Source: Rhynchopus sp. YZ270_cl-10 (lineage: Eukaryota > Euglenozoa > Diplonemea > Diplonemida > Diplonemidae). Taken from it: a DNA stretch of 64,000 nt. The notes under the pieces are model-generated. The model saw nothing but the letters and a program-made list of their open reading frames with translations. It was not told the DNA's origin and did no database searches. This document shows positions 30,401 to 39,924 of the stretch, in pieces. A program made the translations under genes and the position numbers. Within the stretch, counting starts at the first letter, position 1. Every line of letters starts with the position of its first letter. The stretch lies in contig OZ037852.1 in the NCBI GenBank assembly GCA_964035575.1, positions 744,001 to 808,000 on the forward strand. Reading direction: 5' to 3'.

Positions 30401-30548
30401 GCTCGCCTGCTGCGTCAATGGTATGGCTCTCAGAGCTTCCTGCCTCGTGCCCCCACCACTGGTCACGGCTGGGAACAATGACACGCTCATTGCTTCCACG
30501 CACGTACTGCCATCCCCACGGCTGCAGGCGGGGAGAGACACGCCTCAT
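27465..30548 (-). CDS. Fused alpha/beta 2-oxoacid dehydrogenase E1, branched-chain type (3 exons, 803 aa)
   Basis: Thiamine-diphosphate-dependent decarboxylating E1 of a mitochondrial 2-oxoacid dehydrogenase complex, most likely branched-chain, with both subunits in one chain. Exons on the minus strand: 30548-29892, 29600-29475 and 29093-27465. Introns are 291 and 381 bp, both phase 0, with CAG/GTATG and CAG/GTCTG donors and CCACAG and TTTACAG acceptors. Residues 1-35 are Arg-rich, as in a targeting peptide. The E1-alpha part has the thiamine-diphosphate motif GDGSVNHA (253-260, exon 2), then SDNGIAISL and an FGHAATDRQLAYL loop. The E1-beta part starts near residue 460, with GEDVEHGG at 486-493 and VPIVEIPYAKYLDCG. 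Eukaryotes normally use two genes. An acceptor-like TTCAG lies 24 bases before the ATG. Intron 1 holds a ~34-bp direct duplication (29683-29750). Confidence 0.9.
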
Positions 30549-30571
30549 AGTGGAGGCGGTGTGTGAGGTGA

Positions 30572-30814
30572 TCTGAAGGTGGTGTGGTGTTGTGGTGTGG
30601 TTTTAATACCTAGTGAGGGTAATTCTTGCGCAGAATATGGCCCTTATGGTGTGGCGTGGTTTGATAACAAATTTAAAGTGGGCAACGCCTGAACGGAGTA
30701 TAACACAGTGTGGTGGTAGTGCAAGGTAGGTGTGGTCAGAATGGAAGGTGAAAAGGGTAAGGTAAAGAACAGCAGAGATGACTGCCATCTCAACGCAATA
30801 GAAATTGAAGAAAA
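30572..30814. other. 5' spacer of the E1 gene
   Basis: Acceptor-like ACCTTCAG at 30578-30573 (minus sense). No other feature. Confidence 0.4.
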
Positions 30815-30855
30815 GTTTATAAGATGATCCTAAGCCTCTCGTGCTTAGTCTTGAA
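30811..30855 (+). repeat. Intergenic stem-loop, CTAAGC type (reference copy)
   Basis: AAAAGTTTATAAGATGATC leads into CTAAGC (30830-30835), loop CTCTCGT, GCTTAG (30843-30848), then TCTTGAA. AAGA/TCTT forms an outer stem. Compare CTGAGC/GCTCAG at 57021-57040. Confidence 0.85.
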
Positions 30856-30859
30856 TGCC

Positions 30860-32107
30860 TCGAGGTTGAGAGATACTAAGTGGCGTCTCAGGATGGGATG
30901 GGGTGTCTGTATTAAATTTGAAGGCCGAACTAAAATTGAAGATGTGGATAAAAGTGTGTGAGGGGAGGGGTAGGTAATATTGTTTTCGCTTCGGGTGATT
31001 TTGTTTTGTTTTGTTTTTTTTTGTTTTGCTTTTTTTGCTTTTTTTTTTTTTGCTTTGTTTTTGCTTTTTTCGCATGGTACCTTTTTTTTGACATAATAAA
31101 GATAAATCCTTCCCTTTTGCTATTTTTAAGAACAAAATAAAATAAATAACAAACGCAAAATAAACAACTTACATACAAAATAAAAACAACAATAGCGCCC
31201 CCGTCCTGATTCAGAATAATAATGAGCCATTCCTGCATATTATAACAACCAAGATTAGATATCGATGCCTGCTGTTGTGGTGTTTATCTACACTCGCAAC
31301 AGAACTGTGTTTTTGTATTTCAAAAAGAAGGAAAAAAAAAAACACAATTTTTTACTTGGTTTCCCAACAGAAAAAAGACTCTTTGTAACCCCGTTGATTA
31401 TTTTCTTTTTTTTCTTCTTTTTTTGAAATTTTTGGCGAATGGAGGTGATACCACATAAACAACTTTTTTTTTCTTTTTCTTCAGTGGCGGGGAAAGCTAA
31501 TACTTCTTAACAAAAAGGTTACTCCCCTCCTCCTCTCCCACCATTTTTTTTTTTTTCTATTCTTTTCTTTTTTTTGTTGCTAAAAAAACAACACCTCAAC
31601 TCTCGTAAATAGACATCTGATGTGAGGGTTCGTTTCTCCAAATACAAAAAGAAGTACTTCAACATACGCAATCAATAAATTGATAGCATAGGAGGAGGGA
31701 ATAAAAAATGTTCCCATCTTTCTTTTTATGTGGTATGTTTTACCACCACAAAAGAAATACTTTTTTTTTTTTTGTTTTTTTTTGACTCCCCATTTTTTTG
31801 TTTGTTTGTTTTTTTTTTTTTTTTTGCTTTTTGCGCGCTTTCTTTATTATAAAAAGACGGGCTGTTCAACTGTTTTCGTGGTAGTGACTAGGTTACCCCA
31901 CAACCCAAGCAGGATGGACACACAAGGCATCAAAGATTATTGCCCCACATGCCCACACTCCTCCCATATTTTTACCAACCCCCCCCCCAAAAAACCCCCC
32001 ACCACCAACCCTCCCAACTCTCACTTACAAAAAAACCCTCCCTAGTTGCCCTCGATTTCCACAGATTTCAGATTGATGACGGAAGGGCAAAAATAAAATA
32101 AAAATGT
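30860..32107. other. T-rich spacer downstream of Rieske gene
   Basis: Long T-runs dominate. At 31652-31727 lies a repeat with ATCAATAAATTGAT and AAAAAATGTTCCCAT, matched at 51740-51815. No gene seen. Confidence 0.5.
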
Positions 32108-33025
32108 CTATGCCTGGTCCTTTCCGATGAGGACGAGGTCATCGGACATGTAGTAGTACGGGGGGATCTCGAGGTTAAGCGGGGCAGGTCCCTTGCGGAT
32201 ACGGCCAGAGAAATCGTAGTGCGATCCGTGGCATGGGCAAAGGTACGCGCTGTAGTCACCTCCTCCTGAAATGGGAATGCATCCCAAGTGGGTGCAGATT
32301 CCGATCATGATGGTGAAATCAGGGTTCTTGTGACGCTGCTCGTCAGTCTCGGGGTCCTTAAGTTCGGACATCGGGGTGTTTTTCGACTCCTCAATCTGCT
32401 CAGGTGTTCTGTTGTGCACAAACACCGGCTTACCCATCCACATGATGGTCTTCACCTGTCCAGGAGAGAAGGAAGAAATGTCGAATTCAAGGGTAGACGC
32501 AGCCTTCATGTCTGCCTTGGGTCCGAAGGAGAGGAGAAGTCCGACAATCATGGATTTTCCCACGAAGAGGGTCAGAGCTCTGGGGACAGCGAGCATTCCG
32601 TAGTACTTGACGCGGTTGGCATGGTCGTCGGTGGGGCGGGGCTTGAGCATGTGTCTGATGTACTTCTCGTCGGTGTTGGGGTAGCCGACCAGGATGTTCT
32701 CGACCTCCTTGCCGAAACGGTCCATGCGTGTAACGGGAGAGCCGCCCTCGTATGTGTTGAATGTCACCTTGTCAACAAGGTCCAGGCCAGGGTCCGTCAG
32801 CTTTGCGAAGTTCGCGCGCGTCGCTCCCGCTCCAAGCTTCGCAATACTGGCGTCGTCAATCGGCTGGCACGTCGCCTGCCAGTTAAAGTGCGAACGCATA
32901 CCAGGTCCTGCAGTGTTCGCCAGGTTCTGAACCGGGTACCCGGTGATCGGGATCTGGGGGGGGAAGAAGCTACGCGCCTGGCCGGCCAGGGCGGTCCTTG
33001 CGGAAACAACAGTTGCTTTGCGCAT
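32108..33025 (-). CDS. Rieske iron-sulfur protein of complex III (305 aa)
   Basis: Subunit of the mitochondrial cytochrome bc1 complex; its 2Fe-2S cluster takes electrons from ubiquinol and passes them to cytochrome c1. Cluster ligands lie in CTHLGC (Cys244, His246; Cys249 for the disulfide) and CPCHGSHYD (Cys263, His266; Cys265 for the disulfide), followed by the typical SGRIRKGPAPLNLEIPPYY. Residues 1-20 (MRKATVVSARTALAGQARSF) look like a mitochondrial presequence. One hydrophobic segment (~147-167) is the membrane anchor. The ~305-residue length with a long N-terminal extension recalls euglenozoan Rieske proteins. Single exon. A CAACAG acceptor-like site lies 28 bases before the ATG. The fold and ligands make this call secure. 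Confidence 0.97.
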   Translation of the reverse strand: MRKATVVSARTALAGQARSFFPPQIPITGYPVQNLANTAGPGMRSHFNWQATCQPIDDASIAKLGAGATRANFAKLTDPGLDLVDKVTFNTYEGGSPVTRMDRFGKEVENILVGYPNTDEKYIRHMLKPRPTDDHANRVKYYGMLAVPRALTLFVGKSMIVGLLLSFGPKADMKAASTLEFDISSFSPGQVKTIMWMGKPVFVHNRTPEQIEESKNTPMSELKDPETDEQRHKNPDFTIMIGICTHLGCIPISGGGDYSAYLCPCHGSHYDFSGRIRKGPAPLNLEIPPYYYMSDDLVLIGKDQA

Positions 33026-33144
33026 TTTTTTTTATTTTTCCTTTTTTAGTGACCTGTTGAAATGGGGTGAAGGAGGAAACGGAGATAAAGAGGGTGAGGG
33101 TGGCAGACCGTTTTCAGAGCGTCAAAGAAGGGGAAAAGAGAGTT

Positions 33145-33172
33145 GAAACGCACTAAAACGCAGCTCGGTCGT
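33145..33172 (+). repeat. 28-bp repeated motif
   Basis: TTGAAACGCACTAAAACGCA continuing into GCTCGGTCG here, and TGAAACGCGCTAAAAACGCA continuing into GCTCGATCG at 24753-24780. Shared by only two places seen in the window. Role unknown. Confidence 0.5.
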
Positions 33173-33433
33173 GCTCATGCAAAGGGTGGGACGTTGGAGT
33201 GTTCTGCACCGTAAGATAACGGAGGCGGTTCACCGCCGATCGAACGCGCTACCGCTTTTTCCCCCAAGACTAAATGGCCCGCTATGATTTTGAGCGTGTT
33301 ACCGCGGGAGCATAGCAGGGGACCCTAAGGCGGACTCGAGAAGACATGAAAAAAATATTAAAAAAACTTTCTTTTTTTTTTTTTTTTCGAAACAAACAAA
33401 GAATCTATTCACAAAATACAATTTGCATTTTTT

Positions 33434-35317
33434 TTAACGCATTGGGGTGGCAATGGGAGGAGCACGAAAACTCGGCACTTGCAACCCTTCCTCTGCAACA
33501 CTTGCCTCCACACGGGTGCGCTGCGCTACACGCTCTGGAGGGGGTGGCGACATATGCGTCCGCCTTGGTGTCGGCTGCGAAAACGTCGGCGACGCTGCTG
33601 TGTACACTGGACCTACGCCCCCCACCGGCCCCACCACACGCGCCCCTCCTCCCTGCGGGCTCCTCCCGAGCCTCGCATTCACTGCATAGGGCAACACATC
33701 GCGCCCTCTATGGTCTGTGGGCACGACCCCACCGCCACGACCGCTGGGAAGCACCACATTGAACTGCGAAGAATGCGCGCAGACACCGTCCTGCCTGGCG
33801 CGTGGTGGCGAGACGGACCCTGCGGGGGATGTGGGGCATTGGTTCGTCGGTGGCAGTGCGCGACGCGTTGGCAAAGACTGTTCCCCTCCTCCCCCTCCTC
33901 CTCCTCCTCCCCCGCCATACGACATCCCCACCGACCTGCTCGTTGACGACAAAAACGGTGTCGGCATAGGAGGGTCGATGTCCAGCACCGAGCTCTCTCT
34001 CGCACTGCGTGCTGGAGAATTCCATTCTGGCACTTCTGGTCTCTTGACCGAGACTGCCCCTGGAAACGGTGGCGGCGGTGGTGGAGTGTTCGGAAGCGAC
34101 GAACACGATGACGACGACGACGATGACGAGGACTGCACCACCCCTGCCATCTCAGCGATGAGACTCACCATGTCGTTGCTCTGGAGCAGCGCCGCCCGGT
34201 TGGTGGTTGCTGTGTCGTCCTGCAGAAGCTGCCTCCCCCACCGCGACCCGGACAGCACGAACATCTCCTTCGCCTGCAACGCAGGCAGAAAGACCTGCCC
34301 GCCCACCTCCACAATACAGGCCCCACTTCTTCCTTGCGGCAATGCGCCTTTTGTGGCACACCGAACCCATTCTTCCTCCACTGTGTACATCCAGGTGTCG
34401 TTCAACAGCTCCGGGGGAGACATCGCCCCGGACTCTCCACCCCAAAGAAGAACTCCCCCGTTGAGCGACGTCATTGTGTGCAGAGAGCGGGCAGACGGGG
34501 CGTAGCTTGCGATGTGTGAGGAAGGGAGCCAGCCTGATTTTCCACCAAAAGTTCCTTTTGTCCAGCCCTGGGTTGGCGTGGCGTCTGGGGTGACGGTGAT
34601 GATATCACCTTTGACAAAACTGAGTTTGATGCCAGATCCGTCTGCAGCAAAGTCTGCCAATGCAGAATGCTTTTGACTCTGTTTGATCTTCCACGTCTGC
34701 GAAGAAAAATCAAAAAAATGAAAACTCGAAACCTCATGGCCACATTCATCGACGCCACCGAACACCACCATTTGCCCCCCCCACACACACGCAGCATGCC
34801 CCCAACGAGACGGCGATGGCATCCCCGACACCCCTACCTCACGCCACACCGGGTCCTTCTGGGACACATCAATCGACCAAAACCCATCCAAAATTGCACC
34901 GCTGTGCTCCCCTTCGTAACCCACCCCACCAAGCAGATAGAGAACGGCCTCATACAGCACAGAGGTGTGGTGGCAGCGTAGGTCTGGAGGGGTAGCGTGT
35001 GTAGTGATGGCACCCCAGGAGTGCGTTTTGGTGTGGTAGGTGGGGATGGTGTGGTTGAGGCTGCGTGCCTTGGAGGTGTTCTCGATGTGGCCTTGGATGA
35101 TAAGCATTTTCTGGAGCAGGCAATGTGTGGTATGGTATTCCCGCGGGGCAGGGGGTGTGCCCTCGGTGCGCACAGCGGAGAACACGCCGTCGGTAGTGGA
35201 AACCTCCCACACATCGTTCAGAACTGTGCCATCCGCAGCGCGTCCACCAAACACCACCACCGTCTGGTCCACTGCAAGCGCAGAAAACCCTACTGAAGGC
35301 CGTTTCCGCTCTGGCAT
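33434..35317 (-). CDS. Kelch-repeat protein with embedded SH3 domain (627 aa)
   Basis: Kelch repeats form a beta-propeller for protein binding. Blades are seen at about residues 8-50, 60-105, 115-155, 165-212, 277-315 and 325-362, with the usual GG and W positions (VVFGG, YLLGGVG, VVFGGVD, LLWGGES). Between blades four and five, residues ~216-273 read as an SH3 domain: HSALADF, KGDIITV, GWTKGTFGGKSGWLP and SHIASY, which is the ALYDY...WW...G..P.NYV pattern. The C-terminal ~230 residues are low complexity (runs of Ser, Pro and Gly). Single exon, ATG at 35317, with a GACACAG acceptor-like site 16 bases upstream. Likely a cytoskeletal or signalling scaffold; the partner is not known. Confidence 0.88.
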   Translation of the reverse strand: MPERKRPSVGFSALAVDQTVVVFGGRAADGTVLNDVWEVSTTDGVFSAVRTEGTPPAPREYHTTHCLLQKMLIIQGHIENTSKARSLNHTIPTYHTKTHSWGAITTHATPPDLRCHHTSVLYEAVLYLLGGVGYEGEHSGAILDGFWSIDVSQKDPVWREVGVSGMPSPSRWGHAACVWGGQMVVFGGVDECGHEVSSFHFFDFSSQTWKIKQSQKHSALADFAADGSGIKLSFVKGDIITVTPDATPTQGWTKGTFGGKSGWLPSSHIASYAPSARSLHTMTSLNGGVLLWGGESGAMSPPELLNDTWMYTVEEEWVRCATKGALPQGRSGACIVEVGGQVFLPALQAKEMFVLSGSRWGRQLLQDDTATTNRAALLQSNDMVSLIAEMAGVVQSSSSSSSSSCSSLPNTPPPPPPFPGAVSVKRPEVPEWNSPARSARESSVLDIDPPMPTPFLSSTSRSVGMSYGGGGGGGGGGGEQSLPTRRALPPTNQCPTSPAGSVSPPRARQDGVCAHSSQFNVVLPSGRGGGVVPTDHRGRDVLPYAVNARLGRSPQGGGARVVGPVGGVGPVYTAASPTFSQPTPRRTHMSPPPPERVAQRTRVEASVAEEGLQVPSFRAPPIATPMR

Positions 35318-35332
35318 ATTAAAAAAATTATT

Positions 35333-35965
35333 TCTGTGTCATCACAAAAAGAAAATACACTGTTTCCTAGAGAGGGGATGAGGGGATGGGGTAGGAGTGA
35401 TGCAGGGTGGTGTCAACCCCCGGTGGTTATATAATAGAAATGCCAGACCAGAATGAAAAAGTGTGAAAAATACATTCATATACTTACTATTTATAACACA
35501 AACAGTAAGCACTAAAGGGTGTAACACGTACATCCTTCCTTTTTTTTTTTTCTGTATTTTTTTTTTTTTTGGAGTATCTCTTCTTCCTAGGAGATGAGAC
35601 ACAATGGTGTTTTGATAACAACGGGGCCCTCGTTTTTTTATGTTTCTTTGAAAAGCTAATGCAAAAGACCAGGGGCAAGCAGCCTGTACACCCTACCCTA
35701 TATGTGTAGCAGAGGTCTGTCTATCTGGGCTGACTCTTGGAATAAAAAAGGGTTTTGTGGGAGGGGTAGGGAGTTTTTTTTTTTTTTTTTTTGGGGAACT
35801 TGGTTTCGAGCTGCCTGCTCCTAGACCAATTAAAAAATACCCACGGCAGCACTCATCAGTAGGAGCAAGGGTATGAATTTTTTTGTGAAAAAAAAAACCC
35901 CCTCCGGACAGAAGATGCGAAAAATATAACGTAAATTGGGGGGAGAGAGAAACATTCTATAAGAT
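35333..35965. other. Spacer
   Basis: T- and A-runs, no gene or element recognised. Confidence 0.4.
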
Positions 35966-36000
35966 GAATCTAAGCCTCTCTGTGATTAGTCATTATAAAT
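35955..36000 (+). repeat. Intergenic stem-loop, CTAAGC type
   Basis: CTATAAGATGAATCTAAGC CTCTCTGT GATTAG: five of six inner pairs hold. Confidence 0.7.
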
Positions 36001-36245
36001 CGTTGTCGCGCAGCAATCAGCTGTGTGGAATTGCACAACGGCGTTGTCGAGGATATGTCAAATCCCCAAGAAAAAAAGGTTGTGGCGAAGTATGAAGCTT
36101 GGTGGAAAAGAGAAGGGAAAAGAAGGGAATTGCGGGCTTTGTTAAGATACGTTTTTTGTTGTTTTTTTTGTTGGTAATTTTTTTTTTTTTCGATCGTTGT
36201 AGGGGAGTGTACTCCACTAAACTGTGAAGAAAATAACGTTTTTTT

Positions 36246-36370
36246 TGAAAAATTGTTGGAGTAGTGTAGTTGCCTCGGTTGTGTTGCCACAGTTTGTGCA
36301 ATATCCACTGTACTGTGTGTGTTTTTGAGATAAACCTAAGCTCCTCGTGTTGAGTCACCTTGAAAACCAA
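36246..36370 (+). repeat. TTGTTGGAGTAGTG hairpin element, copy D, followed by a stem-loop
   Basis: TTGTTGGAGTAGTGTAGTTGC ... GTGCAATATCCACTGT (TTGC/GCAA inner stem, long loop shared with copy C). It is followed at 36329-36364 by a degenerate CTAAGCTCCTCGTGTTGAG stem-loop. Confidence 0.6.
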
Positions 36371-37327
36371 AAAAGAGAGAAAAATGAGTACTGCGAAGAC
36401 ACCCCCAAAGAAAAGAACAAGGTGAAGTATAAAGTGTCTTACAACTTACGCCCGTTTTTTTGTTTTTCTTTTCGTGTAGGTAAACGTTGTCCACATCACC
36501 CACCCAACCCAATTCCTTAATCATGAGACTCCAAGCCCCTTATTTGTAACGAGGGCTCTCACAAGGGGTAGTATGGGTTACAGTATCTTATTTTTATAAA
36601 TAAAACACTGTACCCAAAAAAAGGGGTTTCCTTGTAAGAGATTGTAGGGGAAACAACAGTAGAAATTATTGTCTTGTCATCAAAAAAAAATGCGCTCTTA
36701 TTTCGCCAATAGTTAGTTTGCGGCTCTTTGTGTGCTACCTGCGAATGGTTGTGAATATTTGTGACTATTTTCGAGGTACTACTCCTCCATGTAGCGACAA
36801 TCTCCCACCGGTGGGTGCTCGTTTTTTTTTTTTTCTCGCAATCCGGTGGACTGCTATTGCGGGAAGTACATTTATACACTTTCGGCTTAGAACAGATAGC
36901 CTTTGAGAGGGGACTTAAAAACAAAGAGAAGTTGAAGGTGCAAACACCGCGTACGTAAATTAAAAAATATTTTAAAAAAACACAAAGGAGAACGTTGAAA
37001 GCACACATTTTCAACGAAAAGAGCTAACGTCTGGGGGGAAGGTAGTCAATGAGCTGCACACATCTCAACATTTTTTGAAGGTGTTGAAAACGAGTTGATG
37101 AACGCGGGCTGTATCGAAACCCTTGAGAGATGCACACCCAATGATCTATCTGCTTTCGCAGAGAAAACGATATGGGCACATTGGCCACGCCACATATTTA
37201 AAAAAACAGACAAAAAAAAAACACTCACATTTACACAATCAAACACGGAAAACCACACGGAAAAGCAAATACTCTCATTTTTTTGAGTCATATTTTTTAC
37301 ACTCTGAAAAAAATCGTTTTCTCCCCC
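36371..37327. other. Spacer downstream of the reductase gene
   Basis: Contains a GAGAAGTTGAAGGTGCAAAC half-element near 36920-36955 (third stem-loop type). No gene seen. Confidence 0.4.
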
Positions 37328-38431
37328 TCACTTCCTCGTGGGCACACCCTCAACGTTCCAATAGTACGGAGTGTTCGTTTCGATACTTTTAATGACTGCC
37401 TTTTGGGCGTCAGTGAGCTTCCATCCAAAGACCTTCGCGTTTTCCGCCATGTGGTCGGGGTTTTTGGAGCGGGGAACTACGGTGACACCCTGCTCCATGA
37501 TCCATTTGAGGAGGAGGGGGCTGGTGGCGGTGAAGTCGAGGTCCTCTTTGGGGAGACTGTCGAGGGCGGGGAACACGACGTGGTGGCCGTAGGCTGTCAC
37601 AGCGATGTTGTTCTTCTGGCACCATGCAATGACGTCCTTGCGTGGGTAGAGGGGGTGCATCTCCAGCTGGTTCACAACGGGCATCTCATTGGCATACGTC
37701 TTAAGCTCCTCCAGCTGCGCCACAGTGTAGTTCGAGACCCCAATCGCCCGCGTCGCGCCCTCCGCCTTCAACGCCTCCATCGCCAGCCACGATGCCTTTC
37801 TCTCTTCATATCCATTCCCCAACACCCAGCACGCAGTGCTCCCAAGGAACACCAACAAATTCGAAACAAAGCCAGGAACAATCTTCATCAGCCCAGTGTA
37901 ATGAGGGACAAACCCGGTCCACAGCTCCAACCACGTTGTACACGGGGTATGGATCAAGGTGAGGTCCACATAGCTCTGCTTCAGCTCCTTCAAGCAAAAC
38001 GCCATTGCCGCCTTTTCGTCGCCCTTCACGTTGTGCACATTTTTTGGAAGCGAGCTGGGGTAGCCAAACAGCTTGGAAAGAAACCCTGGGCGTGGGTAGA
38101 ACGCGATCTTCGTGGTGACGAAGATCTCCTCTCTGGGGACGTCGGTTTTGGCAAGCGCGGCGGCGATGCCTTCCTGCGAGCGGTAGAGCAGCGCCGTGTC
38201 GATGTTCCTGTATCCACGCTCCAACGCCGCGAGCACCGCCTTCTCCACAGAAGCAGAGTCCCCTAGGCACGCAGTGCCGAACCCAAGCATGGGAATCTTA
38301 AATTCCGCTGCAGTCTCCGTGTGTCCAGGAAAACGCACCGACGCCTCATCAGCGTGGGCACGCTGGGTGCTGTACACCCCAAGACCTGCCGCTCCAGCAG
38401 CAACTCCTGCGACAGCACGGCGGAAAGCCAT
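37328..38431 (-). CDS. Aldo-keto reductase (367 aa)
   Basis: NADPH-dependent reductase of aldehydes or ketones, TIM-barrel fold. The catalytic tetrad is complete: Asp78 and Tyr83 (NIDTALLYRS), Lys108 (TTKIAF) and His161 (LTLIHTP). IGVSNYT, VNQLEMHP and VPRSKNPDHM are the expected substrate/cofactor strands. Residues 1-28 (MAFRRAVAGVAAGAAGLGVYS...) resemble an organelle presequence or a signal anchor, so the enzyme may be mitochondrial. Two insertions relative to a standard ~320-residue member lie at ~112-138 and ~165-210; the second is hydrophobic (VPGFVSNLLVFLGSTACWVLG) and might touch a membrane. Single exon. TTTTACAG acceptor-like site 29 bases before the ATG. The substrate cannot be told. 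Confidence 0.92.
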   Translation of the reverse strand: MAFRRAVAGVAAGAAGLGVYSTQRAHADEASVRFPGHTETAAEFKIPMLGFGTACLGDSASVEKAVLAALERGYRNIDTALLYRSQEGIAAALAKTDVPREEIFVTTKIAFYPRPGFLSKLFGYPSSLPKNVHNVKGDEKAAMAFCLKELKQSYVDLTLIHTPCTTWLELWTGFVPHYTGLMKIVPGFVSNLLVFLGSTACWVLGNGYEERKASWLAMEALKAEGATRAIGVSNYTVAQLEELKTYANEMPVVNQLEMHPLYPRKDVIAWCQKNNIAVTAYGHHVVFPALDSLPKEDLDFTATSPLLLKWIMEQGVTVVPRSKNPDHMAENAKVFGWKLTDAQKAVIKSIETNTPYYWNVEGVPTRK

Positions 38432-38459
38432 TTTTTTGTATTATTTCCTTTTTTTTCTC

Positions 38460-39083
38460 TCTGTAAAATATTGAATGAATAGGTATTAGGGGTGAAAATG
38501 TGAAGTTACCACGGCAATTTAAACATTTAAACCTTGGGTGGAGGGGGTAAAGTAAAAGGAAAAGGAGACCCAAAAAAATCATCCCTATCCATTTCGATGG
38601 AGCATCTGATATGCGTCTTTCCGCTTCCTCTCAGAGAAATGTTGGTAGAGGAATGTTGCTTCTGTGAAGTAGGTTTTGGAGGAAGAAGGTGGGGTAAGTG
38701 AACCTAAGTCTTAAGCCTTAGGAGAGCTAAAGGAGGGGAGGTGAAAAATACGATGTAGGGGAGGGGAGGAGACTCCTTGAGGTGGAGGGGGGTTGAATAA
38801 ACTGCATGTTGCTTTGATTACCCCGTACCCTTTTTGCATCTTTTTTTTTTTTTGACCCTTTTTTTTTTCAACAAAACAAAACAAAAAAAATATAATCATT
38901 TTGCACCCACCTCTGGCTTTTGTTGTACTCCAACAACACGCCTGGTGCATCTCTCTATACATTGCCTCTCACCTTGGCACACATTTTGAAACAAGCAACA
39001 ACCGAAGCGTGTTCGCTATGCAACACACCTTTTTCTTGGGGATCTGACAATATCGTTTTTTCAATATCTTCATTTTTTTTCAT
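38460..39083. other. Spacer
   Basis: No gene or clear element. A TAAGTCTTAAGCCTTAGGAG word near 38706 recalls the stem-loop family but does not fold the same way. Confidence 0.35.
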
Positions 39084-39767
39084 TTAACCTTTCCTCTTGG
39101 CTCGCACTCTTTGCTTAATGAATTGCTTGAGGGCAGGGTTTTTGACACGGCTGCTGACAATGGTTGCGGCGGTCATACCGTCCTGCGCTTTGTGTTTAAT
39201 GTCGGCACCCATCTCCAGCAAAAATATCGCACAGCTGAGGTGCCCGCCTTTCACTGCGTGGAGAAATGGAGTATATCCATCACCGTCAGCCTTATCCAAC
39301 ACGTGCCCAAGCTTCGCAAAATGCACTAACGTCTCCAATTTCCCTCCCATCGCTGCGTAGGAGACTGCCGTACGCTTTTCTCTGTTTACTTGATACATAG
39401 GGTTTCCCCCCCATTTTACGAGCTCGACGACACAGGGTGTTGGTCCAAACTGTGCACACCTATCTAAGGCGGTTCGATAGAGGCCCTTTTCATCGGGTCT
39501 GTCACGGATGCCGGCCTGCAGGCAGAGTCGCATGGTTTCCATATCCCCGCCTCTGCTAAGCTTGTTGAGCTGCTGCAAGGATGGTTCTGTATTGAGTTCA
39601 TCCAGACGTCGTTGCGCTTCTTCGCGATCCACCATCTCGCACGGCTCTGGACCGTCCATCTCGCGAGCCGCCTCATACGCCTGCATCATTTCCTCATGGT
39701 TAAACGAAACAGTAAAACCCGACCCACCAGACACAAGGATCACCTTAAAGCAGTCTTCCCCTGACAT
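39084..39767 (-). CDS. Small ankyrin-repeat protein (227 aa)
   Basis: Starts at the first ATG (39767, MSGEDCFKVILVSGG); the frame upstream has no ATG. Residues ~70-215 form four or five ankyrin units (GDMETMRLCLQAG, GLYRTALDRCAQFG, RTAVSYAAMGGKLETLV, GYTPFLHAVKGGHLSCAIF, DGMTAATI). The tail is strongly basic (FIKQRVRAKRKG). Not closely related to the three tandem ankyrin genes. An acceptor-like CCAATCAG lies 57 bases upstream. Probably a protein-interaction module; partner unknown. Confidence 0.85.
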   Translation of the reverse strand: MSGEDCFKVILVSGGSGFTVSFNHEEMMQAYEAAREMDGPEPCEMVDREEAQRRLDELNTEPSLQQLNKLSRGGDMETMRLCLQAGIRDRPDEKGLYRTALDRCAQFGPTPCVVELVKWGGNPMYQVNREKRTAVSYAAMGGKLETLVHFAKLGHVLDKADGDGYTPFLHAVKGGHLSCAIFLLEMGADIKHKAQDGMTAATIVSSRVKNPALKQFIKQRVRAKRKG

Positions 39768-39882
39768 AGTACCAAACCCCCCCACACACACCACCCAACA
39801 ACGTCCAAAAGTATCCCTCCTTGCCTGATTGGAGAAGGTGAGTGAGGTGGAAATGAACGGAAAATGGATAAAAAGGATGGGG

Positions 39883-39884
<2 letters not shown>

Positions 39885-39913
<29 letters not shown>
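39885..39913. repeat. (GA)n microsatellite
   Basis: About 14 GA units. Confidence 0.9.
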
Positions 39914-39916
<3 letters not shown>

Positions 39917-39924
39917 GTAGTTGT

